Shown: positions 19,201-29,312 of the stretch, piece after piece
Layout of the letters: each line of letters starts with the position of its first letter
How positions within the stretch are numbered: position 1 is the first letter of the stretch
DNA from: Zasmidium citrigriseum
Lineage: Eukaryota > Ascomycota > Dothideomycetes > Mycosphaerellales > Mycosphaerellaceae
NCBI GenBank assembly: GCA_002786025.1
Contig: NHNW01000026.1
Span: forward strand, 248,001-312,000
Length of the DNA stretch: 64,000 bases
Reading direction: 5' to 3'
The notes under the pieces: model-generated
Database searches by the model: none
Told to the model about the DNA's origin: nothing
The model's input: only the letters and a program-made list of their open reading frames with translations
Program-made: the position numbers and the translations under genes

Positions 19201-22200
19201 TCCTAGTATGGACATCCATTGTGGTGAAGGAAGGCGAACATGCTCTTGCGAAGGGCAAGTCTTACTTGAGTATGGAACGTCTCCGATTCAAGCGCCTCCT
19301 CTGTCGCAGTTATCAACTCCTTGCCCGAAACAAGCCTGGTCTCGATGGTGCAGTCATGATGGCCTGGTCAGCATACAGTCCGAGTACAAAGGGCTGGCGA
19401 TCATTGAGATCACCAACACACGCAGCAGATCACTGGATCTGCACCGAGACTGCAGCATCGGCTAATGGCAAAGTGGCACGAGTGTACCTTGACTTGCTCA
19501 CTGGCGAGCTCCTTGTTGATGGCCTGCCCCTGGATCAGCCGCCCGAGTGTTATCGTAGTCACACTCTTTTTCAGACTCTATTTGGGCAGGCTATTGTCGA
19601 AGTCATGCCTGCATCGAAGAACGGGTTTCAGTTCTCGGCAAAGCGGCGCTTTTGCGGCTATCAAGTGCAACTCGGGATGGATAAGGGCCAGCTTCTTGTT
19701 CATGCAACCGACGAGTTCGGCACCTCCTACGAGACCGTTCCCATCTCCACCTTGCAGACGTGCTATCCTCAACACTTCCTGAGCAGCTTTGTTCTCTGGT
19801 ACAAGCCATCCGAGAATGTTGTTGAGTTCCGCCCAAGAGAAGACCCGTGGAACGCCCAGAATCCCAAGAAGTGGACATTGTCGCCATCCAAGATTGATCA
19901 AAAGACTCAATGGCAGAATGGGCAAAGCAAGACTCGCCTGGTCGGCGTTCGAAGTCAGACTGGAAAGACGATAGCTGAGATCTTGAGGCCTTTGGCATCG
20001 GATTCTCTGATCCACTGCATCGTTCAGTTCGACGGTCATCTGCTCGTGGAGATCCCGTCGCTGCGATTGAGGTTCTTTCTCCGCCACCATGACACGATCC
20101 TACGATCACTGGAGTATCGTTCAATGGTCATTGACAATGATCAGTCACTGGGCTCGCTCACTGGATTCTCCAACAAGCTGATGTTGAAGTCGCAGTTCGG
20201 CGTGGACAGGATGGTCATGATACTTGCTTCACCCAGCGTGAGTTTCTGCAAGTTCGAGGACCACGTCTCGGTCAATGCTGAGCGACACGCGGACTCCAAG
20301 GTATATGCACTACGAGTTGACGACTGTCTGAAGCGGTTGGTGCATACCGACCTCGACTGCAAACTCTATGTGGCATATTTACATGCCTTGACGTCGTTCT
20401 GCCTCCCAGATCCGCTCATAAACAAGACCGGCACCGAAGAAGCGCTCTGCATTCTACGTTCGAAGGGCACACAATCCTTCGAGACGCTGTCGCAAGCAAA
20501 CATCAACCTCCTCCGCAAAATTGCAGCGTTGAGCCCTAGACGCCAGTACTACCCTCCGTACAAACAGGACATGCAGAAGGTGGAATGGAAAGACGAACTC
20601 GGGTCTCTTGCCCAACATGGAGACTTCTCGGTGGCTGTCGAGAACTTACTGAATCAAGCTCGATCGACTTCCATCTTCTACCCCGAGCATGAGCAACAGA
20701 TGCCAGACCCTCGCTCCTGGGGTATCGAGGATAGCTTACGACAGAAAGATGCTATACGTTCATCCGCATTCAGAGTGGATGGTTCCGGCGCCGAGCATCA
20801 CACTACGGCCCATGACATGGCATATGCTGACCGCGAGCGAGGCCAAGGGTCGTCGAAGTCACAGGTCGTCGCATCGATGTGTCGGCTTCTTCTACGCGAC
20901 AACGACTGTATCAGTTGGAATGTGCCATCTGAACTGCATTTATGGGATCTTGTCAGCACACAGCATACTGTTCATGGACCCAACACAGCTGTCAAGGTAT
21001 CAAGTTTGCAGTACGATGCCTCTCTTCTCAGCGCTAGCGGGCTCAGTTATGCTGCGAGCATGCTCCCTGCCCTGCATCACTGGCTTGTTAGCGAGAGAAT
21101 CAGCCGATTCACGGTGGTGGTATGGCTCTCCACCCTGGCATTTGCAGGTTTCGACCCAGTCTCACTTCAGGTCTTCGCCGCATTCTCGAAGCGGACTGCG
21201 CAGCTGGCCGCAATTGAGGCGCCGGATCATGTAAATTTCGCCCCCAAGCAGGGTTACAGTGCACGCAAGCAGGAGATCAAGACCGTTCTCAACTCTCATC
21301 GCCGAGACTTATTACATTCGCCGGAGGCTAAGCTGGCGCGGCAGAAGAATGAGAAGGCAACTGACTACAACAGTCGCAAGCAAGACACTTGGCGGCGAGC
21401 GAGCGATGCAGTCATGTCGCAAATGGCCGATGAGATATTCGGTCAATGGCCCTGCAGTGCACTCAGGCCTCCGACTACTCCAAATGCCTCCGCGTATTTC
21501 AACGTGCAGGCTGCCATGACCTCGATAGGCAGCAAATTTGACGCTTGGTTCCGAAACTCCCAGCTGTTCAGCTACCTGGGGAAAATTCAGCAGGCCATGG
21601 GTAGACTATCCCGCCAGGCTGTCAGCCTCCAGACCTTGCAGCTTCCTCCACCTGCGCCTTACCAGATCAGCATGAAGGGGTTGCTTTCAGAAAACGACCT
21701 CTTCTCCGTACAAGCTCCGTCTCTCTGTCTTCCACCACCGGCGTTGAAAGCAATTGGAGCAAGCAAGACAATAGCAGCGAGCGGCCCGACTGAAGATCCT
21801 CGCCTCAAGGGCCTCGTCAAGCGTCTACGTCTGGTTGCAAACAAGTCGTCGTACGAGGTGTCGTATGTGCAAGAGCTCGAGGACAGCTTGCAGTCACTCG
21901 TGTCGAGAGACGACTCGAAGCGACCAGTCGCCGACGTCCTACAGGAGACCTTGAACGACTATCTCAAGCAGTGTGAAGATCACGCCAACGAAGTTGGCGA
22001 TACTCTCTTCTCTGCGCTGCGCTCTGGGCCGAGGGCGAAAGGCGCTCACACAGCGTTTCACATGCCCCGCCTCTCACCCATTTTCCTCCTGAAGCAGTTG
22101 GCCCGCGACCGTTGGCTGCACTTGTCGCCCAGATGGCAGAAATGCATCGTTACGTACGGCCTGGCAATCACCGCTCTGCAGCGAGCAGCGCGTCTGTTGA

Positions 22201-25200
22201 GCCTCTCCGATCCGTCGCGGAAGGAAGATTTCCTGAAGGAGCTGTGCAATGTTGGACACACCAACTGGGACCCGATTCAGTCTCCAGAAACTCTGCTCAT
22301 GGAGGTCGAGAGCGGTATCATGGTTCGAGAAGTTCAGGAGCAGATCGCCCAAGAGATGCGGAACCCATCCACTGGCAAGAATGCTGTCATGCAGCTCAAC
22401 ATGGGCGAAGGCAAGTCCAGTGTAATCGTGCCTATGGCAGCGGCAAGCCTCGCGGATGGCTTTCAGCTCGTGAGAGTAATCGTTGCGAAGCCGCAGTCTA
22501 AGCAGATGGCGCAGATGCTGATTTCGAAGCTCGGCGGCCTGGTAAACAGACGGGTGTATTACCTGCCGTTCTCCAGGTCACTGCACTTGAATACGTCCAC
22601 TGCCGATGCAGTTTCATCCATGCTCCGCGAGTGCATGGAGTCTGGCGGCATCTTGCTCGTGCAGCCTGAGCACATTCTATCATTCAAGCTGATGGGACTC
22701 GGGTGCTATATTGACGGCAATGACAGCGTCGGGCGAGCTCTCATTGCAACGCAAGACTTCTTGGACTCCTCGTCACGGGACATTGTAGATGAGAGTGACG
22801 AGAACTTTGACACTCGGTTCGAGCTTATCTACACGATGGGTGCGCAGCGATCTGTTGAGCTAAGCCCAGACCGCTGGTTCCTCGTCCAACAGATCCTGGA
22901 GCTCGTCACTCTTGTTGCTTCAGATATCGCAGAAGAGCATCCAGGCTCCATCGACATTACAGAAGGTAGGAATGGCGGATTTTCCCGGATTCGCATTCTA
23001 CGGCCAGACGCTGGAGAGCGTTTGGTGGCCGAACTTGCATCCCGTGTCTGCGACAGAGGTCTAGATGGATTCCATCTCAGTCGTCAGTCATCGGCAGTAC
23101 GCAGCGCAGTGTTCGCCTACATGACCAAGTCTGCTCCTACAGATGCCGATGTTAGCCTAGTGGAGAGTAGTCCCATTTGGGATGAGACGAGCCGGTCACA
23201 TCTATTGATGCTGCGTGGTCTCCTTGCCGAAGGCGTGCTCCTCTTCACTTTGGGTCAAAAGAGATGGCGAGTCAACTACGGTCTCGCAACTCGGGCACCT
23301 CCAACGGCGCTTGCGGTGCCCTATCGTGCCAAGGACAGTCCCTCGCCTCGCAGCGAGTTCTCTCATCCGGATGTCGTTATCACGCTCACATCTTTAGCTT
23401 ACTACTACGGTGGTCTCAGTGATGAGGACATGTTCACGGCGCTAGGACACCTCGCAGAGTCAGATGAGGCGAACACTGAATATCAGCGGTGGGTGAGAGA
23501 CTCCCATGATCTGCCGGCAGCTTTCCAGCAGTTGCAGAGCATCAACCTCAAGGACAGATCACAGTGCATCACCGAGCTTTTCGACTGCTTGCGACACGGC
23601 AAGAGCGTGGTCGATTACTTTCTGTCGCACATCATCTTCCCCAAGGAGATGAAGGAGTTCCCAAGCAAATTGTCCGCGTCCGGATGGGATATTGGAAAGA
23701 CTAGAGGTGGCATGACGACAGGCTTTTCAGGGACTATCGACTCGCGATTGACATTGCCTGTCGATGTCCAGCACCTGGATCTGCCGGAACAGAAGCATAC
23801 CAATGCCCTGGTTCTCGAATATTTGCTGATGCCGGAGAATGGAGTGCATCTCCTAACGTCTATGACTCGAAGAGGCACCGACACTGACCACCTGCTATCA
23901 TCTGTCATGCAGCTAGACCCGCCTGTCCAGGTCATTTTGGACGTGGGCGCTCAGATCCTCGAACTTGCCAACCTGGATATGGCGAAGACCTGGCTTCGCA
24001 TGCATGATACAAGCAAAGACGCCGCAGTCTATGTCGATGACAGCGATGAGATCTGCGTCATTGATCGTAGCGGGCGCGTCGAGCTACTTCGAAAATCGTC
24101 CTATCAGGCTCGGCTGGACCGTTGTCTCATCTTCCTGGACGAGGCACATACTCGTGGGATTGATCTCCAGCTGCCCATCGCATATCGAGCGGCTGTTACA
24201 CTGGGTCCGCGCCTTACCAAGGATCGGTTAGTGCAAGCCTGCATGCGTATGAGAAAGTTAGGGAAAGGTCAGACCGTGGTCTTCTGTGTTCCAGAGGAGA
24301 TCCAGCACAAGATCTCCGAGACAGCTGCTAAAGCTGAGGCATCCGCTATCGAGGTCTCGGACGTTCTCATTTGGGTCATTGGTGAGACTCATGATGAGAT
24401 TCGCCGCTCAATGCCGCTTTGGGCGGTTCAGGGCGAGCGCTTTGTACGTCAAGAGATGTTATGGGCGCAAGCTCAGACGTCACCTGGCTCAACCGCCATG
24501 AACAAGACTCTTGCCGACAGCTTCCTGGAAGATGAAGCGCAGTCACTGGAGGATCGATACCGCCCACGCCAATCGTGTGACCGAATTCGGCAACTTGCCA
24601 ACCAAGAAGATCCTCGTAGCCAACAGATCGCGACACGCTGCCGTGCGATCGATGGCCTCAAGTTCAACTCCAGCACGCTGCAGGAGGAGCAGGAGCGAGA
24701 GTTATCGCCCGAGATCGAACAAGAGCGCCAAGTTCAGCGGGTACCTTCGGGCACCTTACTGAAGCACGAACTCCATCCTGACGTCGTGAAGTTCGCAACG
24801 ACGGGCGAGCTGGTGCAAGGCGGCTCCAAGGGTTACAGCTGGGCCTTCTCGACTCTGAAGGATACCACTGCGGGCAAGCGTTTCCCAACAGGCCAGCTCA
24901 AAGGCTCCCGCCAGCTACTAGCTTCTGCGGACTTCACGAATACGGTCGAGCAAGGTGGCAGCTCTTTCACTGCCGACGCCTTCCTGAGATCCGTGCAGTG
25001 GGTCTTGTCATCTCACGACAAGGCCAGCAACACGGTCGGCCGTATCATGATCATCAGCCCCTTTGAGGCCAACTTGCTGTACCCACGCTTGTCGAGCTCA
25101 GGCCCCACTACCCTCCACATCTACAAAGCTCGAACCAACTCCGGCTACGCACCCTTGGACACGCTGTCACTCGAGAGTGTGCCCTCTCGGAACCCTCGAC

Positions 25201-25541
25201 TCGTCTTACCTCGCTCTCTGGCCGTGCAGCTGAATCTGTTCGCCGGCCAACTCTACATCAGCACGTACAGCGACTACCTCGAAATATGTTCATTCCTCGG
25301 CCTGTCGCCTCGTACGTTGACCGAAGAGATGGAAGCTCAGGGCTGGAAAGTTGGTGCGGATGGCTTCATTCTCTCGGACGACCAGGCCCGTGTTGGAGGG
25401 AGCTCGGGCCTGAAGAGTAGCCCGGTCAGCTTCCTCAAGGCGCTCATGGCGTACCGCCGTAATGGCGATGGTATCTCCAAGACGCATATGGGTAGGATGT
25501 TGGAGGGCAAGCTGTTCGGCGCAGCTGACTTCGAGGACTGA
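16227..25541 (+). CDS. Giant DUF3638/DUF3645 P-loop protein
   Basis: Uninterrupted 3104-residue ORF, striking in a window where most larger genes have introns. Around residues 2056-2070 there is a Walker A-like loop, NMGEGKSSVIVPM, the hallmark of DUF3638. A Walker B/DEAH-like box, FLDEAHTRGIDLQLP, lies near residue 2636, followed by QACMRMRKLGKGQTVVF, resembling late helicase motifs. A CRKCFHKAKR cluster lies near residue 615. Members are long fungal proteins often auto-annotated as ubiquitinyl hydrolase; I see no recognisable Cys-protease triad, so that label is not adopted. A role as an NTP-dependent protein or nucleic-acid remodeller is only inference. Start at CACCATGG is a strong context and no upstream in-frame extension looks coding. 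Confidence 0.85.
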   Translation: MAPSFGEAEIAHVFLPPRLPDAEYEPSTDGHLVAIVIKALEAAQKQLPTFAPDVTRAALFSVGTLTDQADSTAISRMLIGLKLGDTAALHIRAQNAAVLLSRDGAHIVFEQFELSPENKAVYSTPGRLVRSFPASATAVDADLLRDADFISTVANTLATMSTQEAPGMRPTSRKAGLDHVEDRDTTQPVIVSELLFSILRGIEASPVKLRSSITKRTREEVLWKNARRPWRRSPAWLLVRVVLQLTSSRQTEGSNTVYKNLMIFIMSYMLESTSTEEPALPSETLYVMLAKVDRRRQKLLAAGCLDDSVARVVESALNKISSKLTSRWTTLQVNDARDIGNDMETLKDLDFQQDTRVWLPDLDDYILGTQSRKPSDAAAEFIPSVGLLRYEKGKLPCLPARMNDRYCTANLQQFERWVAIHLKSWLHSGPENACKELCNLMKTYHTLATASYANDPLQTSAMLLTCLEIFTACDEAAVGSYEMLAQYGLDIPSGFLQNLLLPTLSQMQRLSAIEAYLKKRQGGSRLPASLLFNVSDKQSFACRYYDGSSQHKALHQSIVSRAEVDREAKRKQLREVQAEYQRLDTLYRQASCEYTTKIIDTHCDPPETETTHNSSCRKCFHKAKRDMLSIRVHEWPLPANPTTAKAVVFELHAPEWLVYWREIRLYLLQHILKGKCTKDKLRAQYELSTGDPQLQDHFKTVRHRVGLLSQEKPISVTHLATKYGNIPSLSEKDVCVANGLRYRYYDSGTQSFMGGFTFDNSIPKACTYTLPTHANTLQRFLVRPASTPDGAPPNAVIASQQSCPANMSLEEFKELASIPLGHRIQWANIDLQLAMPAVDFKKLETTLVFLQCIYQAGPPCSDGCSHRDSHESLRRDSIAHSLVENLRLALGRIKENWESIQALNVFVAIATRVLSLNRSASASVNSFLEAARQVALGWISTLRDRAHTAEDHKDRTEFISRSVEVALACASTFDVDDEQLDTMFKSPENTTILVWTSIVVKEGEHALAKGKSYLSMERLRFKRLLCRSYQLLARNKPGLDGAVMMAWSAYSPSTKGWRSLRSPTHAADHWICTETAASANGKVARVYLDLLTGELLVDGLPLDQPPECYRSHTLFQTLFGQAIVEVMPASKNGFQFSAKRRFCGYQVQLGMDKGQLLVHATDEFGTSYETVPISTLQTCYPQHFLSSFVLWYKPSENVVEFRPREDPWNAQNPKKWTLSPSKIDQKTQWQNGQSKTRLVGVRSQTGKTIAEILRPLASDSLIHCIVQFDGHLLVEIPSLRLRFFLRHHDTILRSLEYRSMVIDNDQSLGSLTGFSNKLMLKSQFGVDRMVMILASPSVSFCKFEDHVSVNAERHADSKVYALRVDDCLKRLVHTDLDCKLYVAYLHALTSFCLPDPLINKTGTEEALCILRSKGTQSFETLSQANINLLRKIAALSPRRQYYPPYKQDMQKVEWKDELGSLAQHGDFSVAVENLLNQARSTSIFYPEHEQQMPDPRSWGIEDSLRQKDAIRSSAFRVDGSGAEHHTTAHDMAYADRERGQGSSKSQVVASMCRLLLRDNDCISWNVPSELHLWDLVSTQHTVHGPNTAVKVSSLQYDASLLSASGLSYAASMLPALHHWLVSERISRFTVVVWLSTLAFAGFDPVSLQVFAAFSKRTAQLAAIEAPDHVNFAPKQGYSARKQEIKTVLNSHRRDLLHSPEAKLARQKNEKATDYNSRKQDTWRRASDAVMSQMADEIFGQWPCSALRPPTTPNASAYFNVQAAMTSIGSKFDAWFRNSQLFSYLGKIQQAMGRLSRQAVSLQTLQLPPPAPYQISMKGLLSENDLFSVQAPSLCLPPPALKAIGASKTIAASGPTEDPRLKGLVKRLRLVANKSSYEVSYVQELEDSLQSLVSRDDSKRPVADVLQETLNDYLKQCEDHANEVGDTLFSALRSGPRAKGAHTAFHMPRLSPIFLLKQLARDRWLHLSPRWQKCIVTYGLAITALQRAARLLSLSDPSRKEDFLKELCNVGHTNWDPIQSPETLLMEVESGIMVREVQEQIAQEMRNPSTGKNAVMQLNMGEGKSSVIVPMAAASLADGFQLVRVIVAKPQSKQMAQMLISKLGGLVNRRVYYLPFSRSLHLNTSTADAVSSMLRECMESGGILLVQPEHILSFKLMGLGCYIDGNDSVGRALIATQDFLDSSSRDIVDESDENFDTRFELIYTMGAQRSVELSPDRWFLVQQILELVTLVASDIAEEHPGSIDITEGRNGGFSRIRILRPDAGERLVAELASRVCDRGLDGFHLSRQSSAVRSAVFAYMTKSAPTDADVSLVESSPIWDETSRSHLLMLRGLLAEGVLLFTLGQKRWRVNYGLATRAPPTALAVPYRAKDSPSPRSEFSHPDVVITLTSLAYYYGGLSDEDMFTALGHLAESDEANTEYQRWVRDSHDLPAAFQQLQSINLKDRSQCITELFDCLRHGKSVVDYFLSHIIFPKEMKEFPSKLSASGWDIGKTRGGMTTGFSGTIDSRLTLPVDVQHLDLPEQKHTNALVLEYLLMPENGVHLLTSMTRRGTDTDHLLSSVMQLDPPVQVILDVGAQILELANLDMAKTWLRMHDTSKDAAVYVDDSDEICVIDRSGRVELLRKSSYQARLDRCLIFLDEAHTRGIDLQLPIAYRAAVTLGPRLTKDRLVQACMRMRKLGKGQTVVFCVPEEIQHKISETAAKAEASAIEVSDVLIWVIGETHDEIRRSMPLWAVQGERFVRQEMLWAQAQTSPGSTAMNKTLADSFLEDEAQSLEDRYRPRQSCDRIRQLANQEDPRSQQIATRCRAIDGLKFNSSTLQEEQERELSPEIEQERQVQRVPSGTLLKHELHPDVVKFATTGELVQGGSKGYSWAFSTLKDTTAGKRFPTGQLKGSRQLLASADFTNTVEQGGSSFTADAFLRSVQWVLSSHDKASNTVGRIMIISPFEANLLYPRLSSSGPTTLHIYKARTNSGYAPLDTLSLESVPSRNPRLVLPRSLAVQLNLFAGQLYISTYSDYLEICSFLGLSPRTLTEEMEAQGWKVGADGFILSDDQARVGGSSGLKSSPVSFLKALMAYRRNGDGISKTHMGRMLEGKLFGAADFED

Positions 25542-25825
25542 GGACTGGGGACACCCTCGTGTCACTGGAAAGTGGTCGTTCCAGGATAGTCAGGCTGGCT
25601 CGAAGAGGTTGTTCCGAGATTGTCTCAAGGAGACGAGGAAACACTCCTTGTAGTAACTGTTAGATAGTCCAGTCAGTCTAAATTATGATCAAAGGATGGT
25701 CGTACGTTGCAATCTTTCTTTTCTCTGGTGTAGAGGTACACGACCACAAACTCCGCCCATACTTCGCCAGAGGTTGACACCAAAAGCCATGACACTGCAC
25801 ACCAGATTCTTTATTGTTATCAACG

Positions 25826-27023
25826 CTACCACTTAATCACAGGCTTCGTCACCTTCCCCTCATGCAACTCATGTAACGCTGTCGCAAAGTCCTTGTAGTC
25901 ATATACCTTGCACAGCTTCTCGACCGGAAACTTTCCATCCCTTTGCAATCGGCACAGATGCGGGATATACACTGGCGGGTTCGAATCTCCTTCTCTGCAT
26001 CCTTTATAACCTCGACTACCCAACAAGAACTGCTGAGGATTGATGTTGATTATGGCTCCAGATGGAGGGACACCAACCGTCGCAGCCGTGCCTCGCATGG
26101 CCAGCATGTTTAGCATTTGCTCGATGACTGCTGGGACGCCGGTGCAGTCGACTGCATAATCGACCCCTCCGTCGGTGATCTTCTTGATGTGCTCAACGAT
26201 GTCGCCGACGGATTTGGAGTTTATCGTATCGGTTGCGCCGAGTTCTTTCGCCAGGGGCATTTTGTGGTCGAAGATATCGATGCCGATGATACGTTTGACA
26301 CCGAGATACTTCGCCGCCATTAAAGCAGTCAAACCGACAGTTCCCAGGCCGAAGATGACAATCGAGCTGTCTGGCTCCGGTTTCAGGATGTTCTCAACCG
26401 TGCCAGCACCTGCAACCTATCATCAATCACAGCACAAGGACAACATAGGCAACCAACTCACCAGTCTGATACCCACACCCCATCGCCGCCAAAAACGGCA
26501 AATCCTCATCCTTAACCCCCTCAGGCACCTTAACACAACACATCTCCTGCACAAAACTCCACTTCGAAAAAGAACTCTGTCCAAAAAAATGAAACCTCAC
26601 ACTCTCCCCATTCATCTTCGCCGCCGTACTCCCATCCGGCCTAACACCCGTCAAATGCAATCTCGTCCCATGGATACAATCCGCGGGATGATCGCTCTTG
26701 CAGAACTTGCACTCCTTGCAGTAGTTGATCGAGCAGAGGACTTGGTCGCCGATCTTGAGGTCGGGGCGGTTGACGGAGGGCCCTATGGCGCGGATTATGC
26801 CTGCGCCTTCGTGGCCGAAGATTGCTGGGAAGGGACAGATGGGGATTGCGCCGGATTGCATTACGAGGTCGGTGTGGCAGATTCCGGAGTAGAGCATTTC
26901 GATTAGGAGTTCGTGGGGTTGCATGGAGTCGAGAGTGACTTCTTCGAGTTTGAAGGGTTGTTTGACATCGTGGACGACGTAGGCTGGGGTTGTGATGTTG
27001 CTTGTTTGGACTTCGGTCGCCAT
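25826..27023 (-). CDS. Zinc-dependent alcohol dehydrogenase (MDR family)
   Basis: Two exons, complement(25826..26409, 26462..27023), 381 residues. The 52-nt intron (GTGAGT..CAG) joins GCGYQT to GAGT. Catalytic zinc ligands are Cys49 (GICHTD), His71 (GHEGAG) and Cys183. The structural zinc site is C-x2-C-x2-C-x7-C at 102, 105, 108 and 116. The cofactor fold shows GLGTVG (208-213) with an acidic residue at the end of the next strand (GIDIFDHK), which favours NAD+ over NADP+. Overall closest in style to aryl/benzyl alcohol dehydrogenases of the medium-chain family; oxidises a primary or aromatic alcohol, exact substrate unknown. Likely cytosolic. Confidence 0.9.
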
Positions 27024-27679
27024 GATTCCTGGATTTGTTCAACGGTATGGTCCTGTTCTGCTGAAGAGTTTTGTTGCACTCAAAGCTGATGGGTGTCTAT
27101 TAGATCTGCAACGTTTCTCCTCATTGCCCATCATGAGGTCCAAGGCGGAAATACTCCCTCCTCTCGGAAATGCGAAGGATGATGCTCTCCGGCCATAAGC
27201 CCGAGGTGCTCAGAGGTGCTACAGCATTGGAGCATTTCGACCCAGCGAGGCCCATTTTCGAGCGTGAAAAGACGGACCATTCTCAAAGAAACGATTTTTA
27301 GGTGCTGGTGGCAGTTTTCTCTGGTGAGCTGGCCCGTAGTCTTTGAAGGCCATTGGTATCCATCATGGTCTCTCCATTAAAACCAAAACGCGTTAACGTA
27401 GACGTGGACAGCCCCTCCTTGGAGCTCCTCACGACCCCGCTCTCTGGCACATCGATCTTTCCTTCACGTGGATTGATTGTTTCCGACTTTTCGAGCCAAA
27501 GTGGCTGCGACGACTGTCTTCGTAGTGGCCAGGATGTTGAGAGCCATGACTCGTTCACAACCTAGACACTTCTCCCGCATTCATTCACTTGCTTCGCTCA
27601 AAGTCTTGGCACCACGTGCATTGGTGTTCGCTTGGCGATGTCCATCTTATCTTGCTGAAATGCATTTCTTCGTGTCTCT
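27024..27679. other. Intergenic
   Basis: No supported gene; upstream of the minus-strand alcohol dehydrogenase and downstream of the minus-strand F-box gene. Confidence 0.5.
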
Positions 27680-28885
27680 TTATTTATGTTCACCCGCCAG
27701 CGGATCCTCTCCAATCGCTTTCTTCACTTTATTCCAACCCTCCTCCTCCCCAAACTCCTTCTCAACCTCCGGCCGCAGCGAATACTGCTTACTATCCCAC
27801 AACGTAAACAACTCATCCCACCTCAAACAGACCCAATTATCCAGAATCCAAGGATCATACTGTGGACTGTTGTCCGCTTCTCCTTGTCCTTCTCCCTCCT
27901 GTGTCTCCTCTGGCAGAGCACGGATTTTTGCATGAAGCTCCCGCAACCACGCCAACATCTCCTCCGGTGGATCAACATTCTTCTTGCGCTTGTTCCGACA
28001 GACTTGCAGGATATCCAAAGCTTTCGTTCCCGAGCTCAGGACGGCCATTATCAAGATACGATCTTTGTCGGGGTACTCGGCATTCCAGTGCCTATCGCCA
28101 TCGCCGTCCTCGAGAAGTCCCGGCACGAGCTCGTTGATCTCGCTCCCCCAAAGCGCCGGCTCGAGATACTCATGTAACGCATGGTTGAGACTGAGCTGCT
28201 GGTACCCCTCCGCGCCGCCCGCCATACTCGCGAACCAGGCGGGTGCGTCCAGACCCATGTAGCTGAAAGAGTTGACATCCGGCATGCAATAGACCAAGAA
28301 CTTAAACCGGGTGATGCTGTCAAGGGGCGTTGGGTGGGAGGCATCTGTGTAAGAGTAGACGTAGGAGATGCTGTGGTGGAAGAGCTCGCCGTAGATGGCC
28401 CAGATCAGCCAAGTCAGAGAAGGCGTCTCGCAGACGGTGAGGTAATCAGTGGGCTCGGAAGGTCGGCCGCAGATTCGGTCCAATTCGTCGCTGAGCGGAT
28501 TGAGGACTTCTTGCTTCCAGCGGTAGACTTTGCGGATGTCCTCGAGGGTGATTGGGGCTTCTTGCATGGCGAGAGTGACGAGGCCATCTATCCCGCCAAA
28601 CATACAGCTGGCCAGTTTCTTGCGGTTGTAGTCGCTTTTGACTGCCCAGTCGGCGAGGCGGCGAGCGCTTGGGACCAGGAGAGTGTGTTGGTATGGCTGC
28701 AGACCGGAGAGGAAGTCGCCAGTCCTCAGAGCCATGCGAGAGATATCCTCCGGAGAGATGTCATTGGAGATTCGGTGCAGCGTTTTGTTGGCGAGCATGA
28801 GCGAATAGAGATCATCGAGCCTGGGCACATCGCCGAGGATGCGGAGGATGAGCTCTTCTGGCAAGTCTGTGAGTGTTCGTCCCAT
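27680..28885 (-). CDS. F-box domain protein
   Basis: Single-exon 401-residue protein. The N-terminus (LTDLPEELILRILGDVPRLDDLYSLMLANKTLHRI, residues ~5-39) is a clear F-box, which would bind Skp1 and recruit substrates to an SCF ubiquitin ligase. The remainder is alpha-helical, with no leucine-rich or WD repeats visible, so the target is unknown. Proteins of this shape are numerous in filamentous ascomycetes. Confidence 0.8.
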   Translation of the reverse strand: MGRTLTDLPEELILRILGDVPRLDDLYSLMLANKTLHRISNDISPEDISRMALRTGDFLSGLQPYQHTLLVPSARRLADWAVKSDYNRKKLASCMFGGIDGLVTLAMQEAPITLEDIRKVYRWKQEVLNPLSDELDRICGRPSEPTDYLTVCETPSLTWLIWAIYGELFHHSISYVYSYTDASHPTPLDSITRFKFLVYCMPDVNSFSYMGLDAPAWFASMAGGAEGYQQLSLNHALHEYLEPALWGSEINELVPGLLEDGDGDRHWNAEYPDKDRILIMAVLSSGTKALDILQVCRNKRKKNVDPPEEMLAWLRELHAKIRALPEETQEGEGQGEADNSPQYDPWILDNWVCLRWDELFTLWDSKQYSLRPEVEKEFGEEEGWNKVKKAIGEDPLAGEHK

Positions 28886-29312
28886 GGTCGCGAGGATGTT
28901 TTTGAGGGTGTGTGTTTCTGAGGAATTGTTTAGAAGCGACGTCGAGAATGTTTTTGTAGTCCTTGGAGTTCAGCTCTAGGTTCCACCCGACTGAGCCAAA
29001 TTAGTGCACTGGCACGCCTTAAAAAGCCTAAACTACGCACTGCTTTAGTCGGTCGTGCCGGCCAAAGAAGATCCGACAGTTGTGCTAGATGAAGTGATGA
29101 AGATGTATTTGGTTCTTGATGAGATGAAGTTGAATGTTTGCAACTGCGTTTGATGAGTACCGACGAGCCGACGCACAGGCCAGTTCACATGTTATTTTTA
29201 GTCGCCGTCTGTGCTTTCAACTGCCAATGTGTCTATCAGCTGCCGCGAGCATGTGACAGCGAATGTTGAATTCACACTGTTTCGTCGCCTCGACCGCCCT
29301 TCATCGCTTGAC
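28886..29312. other. Intergenic
   Basis: No supported gene. Contains the promoter of the minus-strand F-box gene and the 3' flank of the DUF3237 gene. Confidence 0.5.

Noticed and set aside
19578..20124. Two 170-codon minus-strand ORFs inside the giant gene
   Set aside because: Shadows of the 3104-codon frame; no features of independent genes.
16227..25541. Naming the giant protein a ubiquitinyl hydrolase
   Set aside because: Common automatic label for DUF3638/DUF3645 proteins, but no Cys-His-Asp protease motif could be seen; the visible motifs are NTPase-like.
26175..26906. 243-codon plus-strand ORF
   Set aside because: Antisense to the zinc alcohol dehydrogenase and spans its intron.
28181..28921. 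246-codon plus-strand ORF
   Set aside because: Antisense to the F-box gene; no domain of its own.
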